A stretch of DNA of 64,000 bases. Source: Leptospira congkakensis. GTDB lineage: Bacteria > Spirochaetota > Leptospiria > Leptospirales > Leptospiraceae. The notes beneath the pieces were generated by a model. That model did no database searches. It saw only the letters and a list, made by a program, of their open reading frames with translations, and was not told where the DNA came from. Positions 35,840-45,830 of this stretch are shown here, in pieces; position 1 is the first letter of the stretch; every line of letters starts with the position of its first letter. The stretch is from NCBI RefSeq assembly GCF_004770265.1, contig NZ_RQGQ01000017.1:434001-498000 (forward strand). The letters are read 5' to 3'. Position numbers and translations under genes: made by a program.

Positions 35840-37639
35840 TTTCGCTAGTCGTTCGTACAATTCACTTTTTCGAATGAGTTCGTCATGTGTTCCGACGGAC
35901 TCAATCTCCCCTTCTTTAATTACCACAATCTGATCCGATTTCACAACTGTGGAAAGTCTGTGAGCAATCATAATGGTAGTTCTCTCTTTCACTAAAAAAT
36001 CCAAAGCCCGCTGTATCATTTGTTCTGATTCTGAATCAAGTGCAGAAGTGGCTTCATCCAATAAAAGAATTCTTGGGTTTCGAAGGATGGCTCTTGCAAT
36101 TGCGATCCTTTGTTTTTGTCCACCGGAAAGTCTTGTTCCTAAATGTCCCAAGTTGGTATCATACCCATTCGGAAGTTGGTTTAAAAATTCGGTAACATAA
36201 GCACTGGCCGCAGCCTTCTCGATTTCTTCAAAACTTGCATTTGGTTTTCCATAAGCAATGTTCTCTCGCAAAGTTCCACTAAAGAGAATGGGTTGTTGCG
36301 GAACAAAGCCAATGAGAGATCTTAAATCTTTTAATGCCAATTCTTTAAGGTCGACACCTTCGATAAGAATTTTTCCTGCAGTTGGATCATAGAATCTGAG
36401 GATGAGTTCAAAGAGTGTACTCTTGCCACCACCGGAGGGACCAACAAGAGCCGTAGTTTTGTTGGCAGGAATTTCTAAATGAATTTCTCGGATGGCTTTG
36501 TGTTCCGGACGAGATGGATACGAAAAATCCAAATGATTCAAATTGATTTTCAATCCCTTCTGTTTGGAAGAACCGTTGAGAGATAAAGATCCATTCCCTT
36601 CCGTTGGAAGTAGTACGTCTGCGATTGGTTTTGGAAACTTTGGATCTTTGATTTCTGATTCCGACAAAAGAAGTTCCATCAATCGTTCAGTAGCACCGGC
36701 TGCTCTTTGTAAATCGCCGAGAACTTCAGAAACGGCACCAACACTATTGGCAACCATGATCGCGTAAAAAGAAAATGCGATGAGTTCCCCACCGGTAATT
36801 TTTCCTTCGAGTACATCAGTTCCACCAATCCATAACATCACACTGATTCCCGTAAGGATGAAAAGAATGACTGCCGCAATGAGAAGAGCTCTTTGTTTGA
36901 TGCGAGCAACAGCCACATCAAAGGCTGCTTCAACAGTGTGTGAAAACTTTTCAATGTCTTCTTCTTGGTGGTGAAAGGATTGTAATATTTTTATATTGAG
37001 AAGGGATTCACTGACGTAAGTTCCAATGCTTGCAATTTTGTCCTGAGTGGTGCGGGATAAATTCCTTACTTTTTTTCCATAGAATAAAATTGGGAATACA
37101 ATAAATGGAACACTGAGTAGGACAATCATTGTGAGTTTTGCATTGGTGATAAAAAGAAAAATAATTCCACCGACAAACATCAAAATATTCCGAAGGGCAA
37201 TGGACGCGGATGACCCGATTACCGTTTGGATGAGTGTTGTGTCTGTTGTGATTCGCGATTGGATTTCGCCAGGAGAATTGAGTTCAAAAAAACTGGGATG
37301 GATGAAGATGATATGTTTGAATACATCGCGTCGAATGTCTGAGGCCACTCGTTCGCCGATCCAAGAAACTGCGTAATGCCGAATGTAAGTTCCAATCGCA
37401 AGGAAGATTCCGACTAAAATGATAAAGGCAAGTGAATAACCTAATTCTTGTTTGGATCTAGCAGAAAATCCTGCATCGACCAAATGGCGTAGTCCCTGTC
37501 CGAGCCCCAAAGTCACTCCGGCTGTAAAAAGCAGAGCTAGTGAAGAAAGGGTCATTTGGAATCTGTATGGTTTTAAATAAGAAAAGGTTTTAGAGAGGAC
37601 ACGGAGATTTTTTGACTTAGCGCGGTCAGGTGTTTGCAA
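35813..37639 (-). CDS. ABC transporter, fused permease and ATPase (MsbA-like exporter)
   Basis: A 608-residue half-transporter. Six membrane helices (about 25-325) precede one ATPase domain with Walker A GPSGGGKSTLF (about 412-422), signature LSGGQKQRIAIARA near 515-528, Walker B ILLLDEATSALD, and H-loop IAHRLST. It acts as a homodimer; the layout is that of lipid A/lipid flippases or multidrug exporters. It lies four bases after the DUF327 gene in an operon with bactofilin and a LytM-like protein, which favours an envelope role. It is convergent with parB and overlaps it by 27 bases. Confidence 0.88.
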   Translation of the reverse strand: MQTPDRAKSKNLRVLSKTFSYLKPYRFQMTLSSLALLFTAGVTLGLGQGLRHLVDAGFSARSKQELGYSLAFIILVGIFLAIGTYIRHYAVSWIGERVASDIRRDVFKHIIFIHPSFFELNSPGEIQSRITTDTTLIQTVIGSSASIALRNILMFVGGIIFLFITNAKLTMIVLLSVPFIVFPILFYGKKVRNLSRTTQDKIASIGTYVSESLLNIKILQSFHHQEEDIEKFSHTVEAAFDVAVARIKQRALLIAAVILFILTGISVMLWIGGTDVLEGKITGGELIAFSFYAIMVANSVGAVSEVLGDLQRAAGATERLMELLLSESEIKDPKFPKPIADVLLPTEGNGSLSLNGSSKQKGLKINLNHLDFSYPSRPEHKAIREIHLEIPANKTTALVGPSGGGKSTLFELILRFYDPTAGKILIEGVDLKELALKDLRSLIGFVPQQPILFSGTLRENIAYGKPNASFEEIEKAAASAYVTEFLNQLPNGYDTNLGHLGTRLSGGQKQRIAIARAILRNPRILLLDEATSALDSESEQMIQRALDFLVKERTTIMIAHRLSTVVKSDQIVVIKEGEIESVGTHDELIRKSELYERLAKLQFHTELL

Positions 37640-37643
37640 AGAT

Positions 37644-38114
37644 TTATCCTTTTAGATCAATCAATAGACCCCTAATTTCATCTAATTGTTTCAAAATCAC
37701 GAACGCACTGTTGTTGGGGGAAAACATTGTTTTGGCGAGTAGATCCAATTTTTCATCCACAACCTTTACATAACGTACGTCTTTTTGGTCATTTCGTCCG
37801 CGTTGCGGCGCTTGCATGACCTTGTAATTTTTTTTAAGAATGAGTTCTGCGATTTGTTTGATATGTTTTTTGTAGGATTCTAAATTTCTGTGGTTAGGAT
37901 CTTTGATGAGTTCCTTTTCCAAATCAGGTAAATCTTTCCAGAGTTCGTTTAGCTCTCTGGTTTCCTCTTTTCCGGCAGGAACGATGGATTCTAAAATTTC
38001 TAAAAAACTTTGTTTGGATTCATCCACTGGCGTAAATGAACCTGAGAGTTTTTCTTTGGATCCTTTTTTCGCCTGAGTGGAGACCGACTTAGGGTTGTTG
38101 TTTTGAATGATCAT
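37644..38114 (-). CDS. DUF327/YaaR family protein
   Basis: A 156-residue soluble, mostly helical protein. The second half (LIKDPNHRNLESYKKHIKQIAELILKKNYKV, then VRYVKVVDEKLDLLAKTMF and ILKQLDEIRGLLIDLKG) matches the YaaR/DUF327 family, whose function is unknown. The first 40 residues are Ser/Lys-rich and probably flexible. It lies eight bases after bactofilin and four bases before the ABC exporter, in one operon. Confidence 0.82.
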   Translation of the reverse strand: MIIQNNNPKSVSTQAKKGSKEKLSGSFTPVDESKQSFLEILESIVPAGKEETRELNELWKDLPDLEKELIKDPNHRNLESYKKHIKQIAELILKKNYKVMQAPQRGRNDQKDVRYVKVVDEKLDLLAKTMFSPNNSAFVILKQLDEIRGLLIDLKG

Positions 38115-38122
38115 AAACCCGC

Positions 38123-38476
38123 CTAGTGACGAGTGGGATTAATTGTGCATTTTCCGTGGAACACTACACCTTCTTCTACGATGAGGCGAGGAGTGACAAT
38201 GTCTCCTTCCAATCGACAGCTAGAAAGTAATGTAACTCGTTCGGTTGCATAGATGTTCCCGCGAATTTCTCCACCGGCAACTACCACTCGCGCTTTAATA
38301 TCTGTATCGACGATTCCAGATTTTCCTATAAGTACCTTTCCGGTTGTTTCGAGGACTCCTCGAAATTTTCCATCGATACGAATGAGGCCAGGAAACTTGA
38401 ATTCACCGACGAACTCGGCTCCTTCCCCAATGATGCTATTAACTAAAAATTCTTCTTCTGTAGATGGATTCGGCAT
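38123..38476 (-). CDS. Bactofilin
   Basis: A 117-residue polymer-forming cytoskeletal protein. The core is a run of short beta-helix rungs: SIIGEGAEFVGEFKFPGLIRIDGKFRGVL, then VLIGKSGIVDTDIKARVVVAGGEIRGNIYA. Only short tails flank the domain. Bactofilins form filaments without nucleotide and guide wall enzymes; in Leptospira biflexa a bactofilin has been linked to helical shape and motility. The start ATG shares one base with the stop of the LytM-like gene, so both proteins are made together. Confidence 0.92.
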   Translation of the reverse strand: MPNPSTEEEFLVNSIIGEGAEFVGEFKFPGLIRIDGKFRGVLETTGKVLIGKSGIVDTDIKARVVVAGGEIRGNIYATERVTLLSSCRLEGDIVTPRLIVEEGVVFHGKCTINPTRH

Positions 38477-39465
38477 TATTCTTGAATTTGGTTGAGAAAC
38501 GAAAACGGATTCAACGCTTGGGTACCAACATGTACTTCATAATGAAGATGGTAAATCGGATTTTCTGGTGATTTTCCAACATAACCTAAGATGTCACCCT
38601 TGGAGAGTTTTTCATTTTTCTTAACACGAATTCTATCGAGGTTGGAATAGATTGTTTTCCATCCAAATCGATGCGATAATTTTACGTAGTAACCTGTAGC
38701 TGGAGAATATCCAGTATCAAAAACAATTCCAGGAGCCGTTGCAATGACTTCGGCACCAGGAAAGGATCCAATGTCTAGTCCTCTGTTGAGTTCTTCTTTT
38801 CCAGTGACAGGTGAAATGTATTTTCCAAAAGGAAATAATACATAACCTTTTGTTGGCCAAATGGAGGGAGTGTTGCGAATGATACTCTTTCTTTTTTTGA
38901 TGAGTTTGATAATCTCTTCAGAAAGTTCAGAGGATAGTTTTAAATTATGAATGTCTTCTTTGATGCGAAAGGATTCATCCGTGATGTCGGATTGAGGTGT
39001 TCCTTGTAATGCGAGAAATTGTCCAGCCTGTCCACCCATCCCTTTGGAAACTCGAGAAGGATCTCCACCGAGTTTGATATAAAGGTTAGAAATTCTTTCG
39101 TAATAGTATTGGATGGTTTCGTGAAGAGAGTTCACCTCTTCTTTCATCTTTGAAGATTGTCTGATAAAGTCTTTGTTTGTTAAATTGAGTTCTGTGAGTT
39201 GGTGGATGGACCCACTATGAGAGAGAACGTTTACAGCACTGATCACCAGAAGCACTACCATGATTCCGATAAAGATGGAAATGGCTTTGTAAGAGATAAC
39301 AAAGTTAATGGTTTTGCGATCGGTGTGAGGAATGACCATAATTGTCAGACGTTCACGACCTTTTTTGTCTAGGTCTTCGTAACGTTGGGATAACTTAAGC
39401 TTCCATTCCTGGACTTTATACCGTAATCGGTAAAAAATTAGATGTAGTCTTTGTTTTGCTTCCAC
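38476..39465 (-). CDS. M23/LytM-like envelope protein with missing zinc ligands
   Basis: A 329-residue protein anchored by one membrane helix (about 60-82, [20 protein letters not shown]) with a basic cytoplasmic N-terminus. A coiled coil follows (about 95-135), then a C-terminal LytM (M23) domain. The first zinc motif HxGxD is NRGLD (His to Asn), and the later catalytic YxHL is YSNL. The HLHYEVH motif is kept. The protease activity is therefore probably lost, as in EnvC/NlpD-type activators. It is the first gene of an operon with bactofilin; M23 proteins partner bactofilins in other bacteria. Confidence 0.85.
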   Translation of the reverse strand: MEAKQRLHLIFYRLRYKVQEWKLKLSQRYEDLDKKGRERLTIMVIPHTDRKTINFVISYKAISIFIGIMVVLLVISAVNVLSHSGSIHQLTELNLTNKDFIRQSSKMKEEVNSLHETIQYYYERISNLYIKLGGDPSRVSKGMGGQAGQFLALQGTPQSDITDESFRIKEDIHNLKLSSELSEEIIKLIKKRKSIIRNTPSIWPTKGYVLFPFGKYISPVTGKEELNRGLDIGSFPGAEVIATAPGIVFDTGYSPATGYYVKLSHRFGWKTIYSNLDRIRVKKNEKLSKGDILGYVGKSPENPIYHLHYEVHVGTQALNPFSFLNQIQE

Positions 39466-39570
39466 GTTCTCTTTAGGCCTTCGACTATTTAAACAAAACT
39501 TATCGTACCCACTATATCTTTCGATTGAATTTTCATTTTCATCCAGTGGAAATTACAAATCTTGCTATTT

Positions 39571-40380
39571 ATGGGATATTCAACCATTGACACTCATTGC
39601 CACTTAGACATAATTCGGGAACAAGGCCAAGAGATTGAAGAAACTCTGGCGAAATCCCGAATGGCTGGTGTAGACCGCATGGTTCAGATTGGGATTGATT
39701 TGCCAAGTTCTGTTGAGGCTGTTCGTATTTCAGAAACTCATTCGAAAGATGATTTAGAAATTTTCTATTCCATTGGTTGTCACCCAACGGAAACTCATGA
39801 ATTCCCTAATGCGGATCAAATTTTAGATTTAGCAAAATCCCGAATGGATGATCCAAAATTTTCTGCGATTGGTGAAATTGGTGTCGATCTCTATCATGAT
39901 GCGAGTACTCGTTTGGCACAGAATGAAGTGTTACGTAAATTTTTAGAATTTTCTTCTGAATATAAATTACCTGTAGTGATCCATTCTCGTGATGCCTTCG
40001 AAGATACATACGCTGCATTGAAAGAATACAAATCAAAAGCTTTTGGTGTGATTCATTGTTTTACTTATGATTATGAAGCCGCAAAACAATTTGTGGATTT
40101 AGGTTACTATGTTTCTTTTTCTGGAATTGTAACTTTTAAGTCAGCAACGGATATCCAAGAAGCAGCACGAAAGATTCCACTAGAAACTATCTTGATAGAA
40201 ACAGATGCTCCTTTTTTATCACCGATGCCACATAGAGGAAAACGTAATGATTCTTCGCATTTACCATTTGTTCTTGAGAAGATGTTTTCCTTACGAACAG
40301 AAACCAATGCAGAAGTAGCAGATCGCATTTATCAAAATTCATTAAAATTCACACAAAGAAAGGCTTATCACCATGCTTGA
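39571..40380 (+). CDS. TatD-family metal-dependent hydrolase
   Basis: A TIM-barrel DNase-type hydrolase, 269 residues from the chosen ATG. The metal motif THCHLD sits near residue 7. [44 protein letters not shown] and [12 protein letters not shown] follow in the standard TatD order. An in-frame TTG at 39562 is an alternative start; neither has a clear ribosome site. Eight bases at the end overlap the serS start, so translation is coupled. Function in vivo is not clear for this family. Confidence 0.9.
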   Translation: MGYSTIDTHCHLDIIREQGQEIEETLAKSRMAGVDRMVQIGIDLPSSVEAVRISETHSKDDLEIFYSIGCHPTETHEFPNADQILDLAKSRMDDPKFSAIGEIGVDLYHDASTRLAQNEVLRKFLEFSSEYKLPVVIHSRDAFEDTYAALKEYKSKAFGVIHCFTYDYEAAKQFVDLGYYVSFSGIVTFKSATDIQEAARKIPLETILIETDAPFLSPMPHRGKRNDSSHLPFVLEKMFSLRTETNAEVADRIYQNSLKFTQRKAYHHA

Positions 40381-41629
40381 TATCAACCGTATTGTTCAAA
40401 ACCCTGAAGAGTTACTTTCCACCTTACAAAAACGAGGTGTAACATCTACTGACATTGAAGCTAAAATTAAATCTGTCTCCGAAAAACAACATAAGTTAAA
40501 ATTGGAAGTCGAAGGCCTTCGTGCAGAAAGGAATCGAGTTTCGAAAGAAATTGGAATTCAGAAATCACAAGGCAAAGACATCACAGAAATTTCAGCTTCG
40601 ATGAAAGGTGTTGGTGATCAGATCAAAGCAATTGAAGAAGAACTAACCAAACAAGAAGAATCTTTGCATGATCTCAATTTAGGACTTCCGAACTTACTCG
40701 ATCCTTCTGTTCCGGAAGGAAAATCGGAAGCGGATAATGTGCTCGTCCGTCAATGGGGAGAAGTTCCTAAACTTTCTTTTGAAGCAAAAACTCATTTTGA
40801 TATTGGGGAAACTTTAGGTATCTTCGACTTCGAACGCGGAGTGAAACTTTCTGGTGCTAGATTTTATACATATCGCGGACTTGGTGCCAAACTGGAAAGA
40901 GCACTTATGAATCTAATGCTCGATACTCATACTTCTGAAAATGGATATGAAGAGATGTGGGTTCCGGTTCTTGTGAATGATGAATCCATGACGGCCACGG
41001 GACAACTTCCAAAGTTTGCGGAAGATTTTTACCGATTGGAAAAAGACGGACTCAATTTGATTCCAACTGCGGAAGTTCCTCTCACCAATTATTACCGGGA
41101 TGAAATCATTTCTGAAAAAGAATTACCTATTTCAGTTTGTGCGCATACTTCGTGTTTTCGCAGAGAAGCTGGATCTTACGGGCGTGATACACGCGGTCTT
41201 GTGCGAGTACACCAATTTCAAAAAGTGGAACTTGTGAAGTTCGTCGAACCGGAAACTTCCCAAAACGAACACGAAAAGATGCTTCAAGATGCCGAATCCA
41301 TTTTGCAGAAGTTGAAACTCCCTTATCGAGTGATGTTACTTTGTAGTAAAGATATGTCCAGTGCTTCCTCCAAAACCTACGATATCGAAGTTTGGATGCC
41401 GGGACTTGGACGTTTTATGGAAATTTCCTCTGTTTCTAACTTCAAAGACTATCAAGCAAGACGCGGAAAAATTCGATACAAGTCAAAGGAAGGAAAAAAC
41501 CTGCTCGTCCATACTCTGAACGGTTCCGGTCTTGCGATCGGTCGAACACTCGCAGCAGTGATTGAAAATTACCAATCGGAAGATGGAACCTTCCAAATTC
41601 CGGATGTATTGAAACCTTACATCCGTTAG
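40373..41629 (+). CDS. serS: Seryl-tRNA synthetase
   Basis: Class II enzyme that charges all tRNA-Ser species, 418 residues. An N-terminal antiparallel coiled-coil arm (about 25-105) contacts the long variable arm of tRNA-Ser. Then come motif 2 ([27 protein letters not shown]) and motif 3 ([18 protein letters not shown]). The tail ends DVLKPYIR. Three tRNA-Ser genes lie 7-8 kb to the right in this window, so this synthetase serves them. It is coupled to the tatD-family gene upstream. Confidence 0.97.
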   Translation: MLDINRIVQNPEELLSTLQKRGVTSTDIEAKIKSVSEKQHKLKLEVEGLRAERNRVSKEIGIQKSQGKDITEISASMKGVGDQIKAIEEELTKQEESLHDLNLGLPNLLDPSVPEGKSEADNVLVRQWGEVPKLSFEAKTHFDIGETLGIFDFERGVKLSGARFYTYRGLGAKLERALMNLMLDTHTSENGYEEMWVPVLVNDESMTATGQLPKFAEDFYRLEKDGLNLIPTAEVPLTNYYRDEIISEKELPISVCAHTSCFRREAGSYGRDTRGLVRVHQFQKVELVKFVEPETSQNEHEKMLQDAESILQKLKLPYRVMLLCSKDMSSASSKTYDIEVWMPGLGRFMEISSVSNFKDYQARRGKIRYKSKEGKNLLVHTLNGSGLAIGRTLAAVIENYQSEDGTFQIPDVLKPYIR

Positions 41630-41955
41630 CAATTTAGGGCAGATGACCGAGGTGTCAAATGCCCTATTCGTTTTTTCCAAAACTTAATTCCAATCGCAAA
41701 CCAAATCTCCGATCGTCAGATGCACTTATTTTTAAAACGCCAATCGTTGAAGGGCGGTGTTATACGCAATACGGATATCCTGCCCATTCGGGGGATTATG
41801 CGTTCTGCAGAAAAGAAACAATAAATGACAGTTATGCGAATCTCGGTTATTCCCATTCTCATATGGATAATATAGATGGTCTAGCTTGGGGAAATAGGCG
41901 CAGTGCGTATATTTCCGAGAGTATCACCCAGTGGAAAAAAAAGACCATTCAATAT
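41630..41955. other. Leader region without a supported gene
   Basis: A 326-base stretch between serS and the PD40-OmpA gene. An open frame runs through it in phase with the downstream gene (from 41659), but the encoded sequence is Ser/Tyr/Asn-rich, has no family features, and would put a signal peptide at residue 100. I treat it as untranslated leader or spacer. No promoter, riboswitch or hairpin is clear. Confidence 0.45.
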
Positions 41956-43239
41956 ATGCTGAATTTAAAATTTTCCTTTGTTTCATTATATCTATTCTTA
42001 TCCTTTTTTGTTTTATTCTCTCATCCTGTTTATAGCCAAAGGCAAGGTAGTGAACCATCTTTGGTTGTGGCTCCCATCCAAGGTCCCATCAATACAGAAT
42101 TTCAAGAATTTGGTCCGACGATGACACCCGATGCCAAAACTTTATATTTTTATTCGAAACGCTCCAGTAAAGGTTATACGGAAATTTTTAAATCAGAACG
42201 AAAAAAAGATGGGACTTGGGATTTTCCAGAAGAAGTAGATGTTTTGAATTCTCCTTTTGATGACCAAAGCCCATTTATCTCTCGCGATGGAAAAACTCTA
42301 TTGTTATCCTCAAATCGAGATGGGTCCGTAGAAGTAATGTTACCTGATGGGAAAGTAGGAATTTCTAGAGACTTGTATGTTTCCAATTGGAATGGAAAAG
42401 AATGGGGTAACCCAGTTGCCTTACCAAGTCCCATCAATACAGAGGATATAGAAGAAAATCCGCATCTTTTAGGAGATACTTTACTTTTTACAAGATATCC
42501 TTTTGGTAAACCAAATCTTGCTAAAGTGTATTATAGCCAATACAAAGATGATAAATGGTCTACACCAAAACTTTTACCCTCACCAATTAATGATAATTAT
42601 GCGACTATTGCTGCAGCCTTTAATGATGATGGTAGTATTTTATTTTTTTCCTCGAATCGCCCCGGTGGTTACGGTGGATTTGATTTATACATGGCAAAAA
42701 TAGATGGAGATTCCTTTAAGGATATTGAGAATTTTGGTGCTCCTATCAACTCGAGTGAAGACGAAGCTTATATCGTTTTCCAGCAGGTGAAAAAAACATT
42801 TTTGTTTTGTAGAAGAGTGGATGGACGGTCGTTTGATCTCTTCACGGCCTCTGTCCCAAAACAGGAAAACATTGTACAAAAGAAACTAGAGGAAACCAAA
42901 AAAATCTCTTTGGATTCCGTATATTTTGAAAGGGCTTCGTCTGTTTTGAAACCAGAATCATCAGTTCCTTTGGACGCCATCGTTGATTATCTACATGAAA
43001 ATTCTGACAAAAGGATGAAAATCATAGGCCATACAGATTTAACAGGAACGTTTGAGGACAACATGGTTTTGTCGAAGGAACGAGCAGACTCCGTTAAACA
43101 GTATTTAGTCTCTAAAGGTGTGGATCCAAAGCGACTTGTGACAGATGGAAAGGGACCAACACAACCCGTTGTCCAAGGAACAGATGAATCCTCGTCCAAA
43201 AAAAATCGGCGAACTGAATTTGTATTAACCGATCCTTAA
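41956..43239 (+). CDS. PD40-repeat and OmpA-domain envelope protein
   Basis: A 427-residue exported protein. The signal peptide MLNLKFSFVSLYLFLSFFVLFSHPVYSQ starts at ATG 41956. The middle has WD40/PD40-like beta-propeller repeats (TMTPDAKTLYFYSKRS, FISRDGKTLLLSSNRDG, AFNDDGSILFFSSNRPGGYGGFDLYMA). The C-terminal OmpA domain binds peptidoglycan: IIGHTDLTGTFEDNMVLSKERADSVKQYL and KNRRTEF. Such proteins link the outer membrane to the wall. It is the first gene of an apparent operon with a solute-binding protein and a beta-barrel, with 36 bases to the next gene. Confidence 0.85.
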   Translation: MLNLKFSFVSLYLFLSFFVLFSHPVYSQRQGSEPSLVVAPIQGPINTEFQEFGPTMTPDAKTLYFYSKRSSKGYTEIFKSERKKDGTWDFPEEVDVLNSPFDDQSPFISRDGKTLLLSSNRDGSVEVMLPDGKVGISRDLYVSNWNGKEWGNPVALPSPINTEDIEENPHLLGDTLLFTRYPFGKPNLAKVYYSQYKDDKWSTPKLLPSPINDNYATIAAAFNDDGSILFFSSNRPGGYGGFDLYMAKIDGDSFKDIENFGAPINSSEDEAYIVFQQVKKTFLFCRRVDGRSFDLFTASVPKQENIVQKKLEETKKISLDSVYFERASSVLKPESSVPLDAIVDYLHENSDKRMKIIGHTDLTGTFEDNMVLSKERADSVKQYLVSKGVDPKRLVTDGKGPTQPVVQGTDESSSKKNRRTEFVLTDP

Positions 43240-43275
43240 TTTTTCCTTGCCGTTTCTATTTCCAAAGAAAAGGTA

Positions 43276-44139
43276 ATGGGGATGTTACCTCTTCTATGGA
43301 TTCGGAATTTTGGATTTGTTTCCGTTTTTACAGTTTTTTTCTCCTTATCTATTTCTGCAGAGCCGAGCCAGATTTTAGAAAAAATAAAAAAAACTAAAAC
43401 TCTCACTGTCTCGGTAAATGAATTTTACGATCCATTTTACATTGAAAATCCGAATCCCAATTTTCCTGGATTAGATGTAGAACTTGCCCAAGAGTATGCA
43501 AAATTCCTGGATGTAGATTTAAAAATTATTCCTCTTCGAACCTTTGACCAACACGCAAGAATGTTAGAAAAGGGTGATACTCAAATAGCGATGGCAGGAC
43601 TTTCGTCGTCTATCAATCGCTTTAAAGATGTTTATTTTTCTGATCCTTATTTGATTTCGACACCGGCAGCACTAGTCAACAGGACAGCACTTCCTCCAGA
43701 ACCAGAAGGACAAATTGTGACTGTTCAGTTGTTTCGAAATTTGAATGACCTAACAAACATTACGGGAATTTCTTATTCGGTATTAGCAAATAGTTCTAAT
43801 CACCAGTTCCTTAGAGATGCTTTTCCAAAGGCTCAGATTTTTTCTTATTTCACTAATGAAGCGGCTTTAAACGAACTAAAGAAAAATAATGTAAATGCAT
43901 TCGTTGCAGATTCGTTTTATATTCAAGCACTTCTACAAAAAGATTCTTCTCTTCGAGCTAACTATTTACCAATTTTGGGCATTGTGCAAGAAGATCATAT
44001 CAGTATGGCTACAGCAAAACGAGATGTAGAATTTCTTTATAATTTAAATTTCTTTATCAAAGAACTGAAACGTACAGGGAAAATCCAAGGTTTGATTAAC
44101 AAATATTTTAAATCCAATCAGTGGGTAAAAAAAGAATAA
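43276..44139 (+). CDS. Family 3 extracellular solute-binding protein
   Basis: A 287-residue periplasmic binding protein of the amino-acid type. The signal peptide ends in SISAEPS. The two-lobe fold shows TLTVSVNEFYDPFYIEN, GLDVELAQEYAKFL, DTQIAMAGLSSSINRFKDVYFSDPYL and the second lobe with AFVADSFYIQALL. No ABC permease or ATPase is adjacent, so it may be an orphan binding protein, a sensor part, or work with distant transporter genes. ATG 43276 follows AAAGG closely; ATG 43282 is a nearby alternative. Confidence 0.85.
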   Translation: MGMLPLLWIRNFGFVSVFTVFFSLSISAEPSQILEKIKKTKTLTVSVNEFYDPFYIENPNPNFPGLDVELAQEYAKFLDVDLKIIPLRTFDQHARMLEKGDTQIAMAGLSSSINRFKDVYFSDPYLISTPAALVNRTALPPEPEGQIVTVQLFRNLNDLTNITGISYSVLANSSNHQFLRDAFPKAQIFSYFTNEAALNELKKNNVNAFVADSFYIQALLQKDSSLRANYLPILGIVQEDHISMATAKRDVEFLYNLNFFIKELKRTGKIQGLINKYFKSNQWVKKE

Positions 44140-44144
44140 CCCCA

Positions 44145-45695
44145 ATGTCATTGCGAAATTTATTTTTCATTAGTTTAATTTTTCTTTTGGTTCCTTGGGG
44201 TATTCTGTTTGCCCAAGAAGAAGAATCACAAAGAACCTTTATGAATTTTAATGGGTCCTTTAGGGTTCGTGCAACTAACGTAGGCCGCGATGTTTTATTA
44301 GAAAGGAAAACTCCCATAACACCCATTCACAATTTAGAAAAGGAAAATACAGAACGTCAACAGGCCGAACAACAGACGATACAATCGGATTTAGAAAGAA
44401 GACAACAAGGTTTACCTAGTCAAATCACTCGTAGGAAAGAAGACGTGAGTTATTACGATTCACGATTTCTATACAATATGAGTTTTTCCGCAAACAAATA
44501 TGTGGAAGGGGTTTGGGGGATGCAAGTTGGTGATATTCCTTTTGGTGGAAAGGGACTTCGAGCAACTGGTCCAGATGGATTTGATCCCGGATTGGTGGGC
44601 CCAGGTTCTGGTGGAGAAAGAGGTCGAACGGCCGCAGTCAATGTCCAAACAAACTTTTTATATTTAAACTTTCGAATCCCTGAATCGGGACTTTTTATCA
44701 AAGTAGGCCAACAACTTTTTAGTTCGGCCCAAGGTCGTGTTTTGTTCTCTACAGGAACAGGTGTTAGTATTCTTAAAAACTTTCAGTTTTTACGTTTGTC
44801 CTTGGAAGGTGGGATTTTACGAGCCCGCGACCAAAGTTTTATGGACGTTGATAAAAACGGGTTCGCTGATAAAAATTATCAAAGTTCCAATATCTATTAC
44901 AATCGATTAAAGTTTGAATATTTCCGTAATATTCGAAATGAAGTGTATGCTTATTTTTTAGATGATAATGATAAATCAGACAATGAAACAGCAAGACTTG
45001 CTTGGTATGGACTTCATAATGAATTTAACTTTCAAAAATTTTCTTTTATTGTGCACGGAATTTTGAATACCGGAACTGTTAAAAAACTTCGCGCAGTTAC
45101 CGATACCAATGATGTTACAATTTATAATACAACTCAAAGACATTCAATCAAGGGAGGTATGTATGATTTTCAATTTACCTACCGTTGGAGTGAATCGCTT
45201 AACTTCAATTTGATTGCACTTGGAACTACAGGAAGGCCTGGATACGACGAAAAAGGACATGAGGCCAATTTAAAAGGCAACGGATACAGAACCTTAGCCC
45301 TTGGTTTTTCCATTTCCAACATTGCTACAGACTTCACGGGTGGTTATGCTTTATTCAATGGTTCTAGTTTTTCTGGTTTGAACGAATATGGTTTCTATTC
45401 CAACATCATTGCATTTGGTCCATACCAATTTACTTTAGGTTACTATCAATTGTGGGCGACCAAGTCACCAGAGATTCGAATCAACCGCGAATTTAGTGAA
45501 CTCAATGGATACAAAACATCTACTTATATGGGGATGGAGTATAATTTTAACATTCGCTATAACGTCACATCAGATTTTCAAATCATCTTTCGATCTGGTT
45601 ATTTTGTCGCGGGTGATGCACTTTTTGTATTGTTAGATTCGAAATACGGGCGAGTTCTTCGAGAAGCATTCATTGTATTTGAACATCGATTTTAA
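44145..45695 (+). CDS. Outer-membrane beta-barrel protein
   Basis: A 516-residue precursor from ATG 44145, with signal peptide MSLRNLFFISLIFLLVPWGILFAQ. The mature part begins with an acidic/Gln segment (QQAEQQTIQSDLERRQQ) and then alternating beta strands, ending in IVFEHRF, a C-terminal aromatic as in outer-membrane barrels. It most resembles alginate-export or porin-like proteins by architecture; no specific substrate is visible. A GTG at 44121, overlapping the previous gene, is an alternative start but would add a charged N-extension before the signal peptide. Confidence 0.8.
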   Translation: MSLRNLFFISLIFLLVPWGILFAQEEESQRTFMNFNGSFRVRATNVGRDVLLERKTPITPIHNLEKENTERQQAEQQTIQSDLERRQQGLPSQITRRKEDVSYYDSRFLYNMSFSANKYVEGVWGMQVGDIPFGGKGLRATGPDGFDPGLVGPGSGGERGRTAAVNVQTNFLYLNFRIPESGLFIKVGQQLFSSAQGRVLFSTGTGVSILKNFQFLRLSLEGGILRARDQSFMDVDKNGFADKNYQSSNIYYNRLKFEYFRNIRNEVYAYFLDDNDKSDNETARLAWYGLHNEFNFQKFSFIVHGILNTGTVKKLRAVTDTNDVTIYNTTQRHSIKGGMYDFQFTYRWSESLNFNLIALGTTGRPGYDEKGHEANLKGNGYRTLALGFSISNIATDFTGGYALFNGSSFSGLNEYGFYSNIIAFGPYQFTLGYYQLWATKSPEIRINREFSELNGYKTSTYMGMEYNFNIRYNVTSDFQIIFRSGYFVAGDALFVLLDSKYGRVLREAFIVFEHRF

Positions 45696-45830
45696 GACAT
45701 TGAAATCGGCGATTTTTCCCCTCTGCCTGATGCTCAAGACTACTACGAAATTACAATGGAATGGTTAAATACGGCCAAAGTAAAAATTAAAGATTAGCAT
45801 AAAATTAAGACAAGATTCGCATAATATCGA
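45696..45830. other. Gap holding a 33-codon open frame after the barrel stop
   Basis: The barrel's frame continues open for 33 codons past its TAA (45696-45794, TAG at 45795), encoding a protein-like tail ending MEWLNTAKVKIKD. It may be a remnant of a lost gene end or chance. The last part, to 45830, contains no clear terminator. Confidence 0.35.

Noticed and set aside
41659..41955. An N-terminal extension of 99 residues on the PD40-OmpA protein
   Set aside because: It would place the signal peptide at residue 100 and has no family features; the ATG at 41956 is the sensible start.
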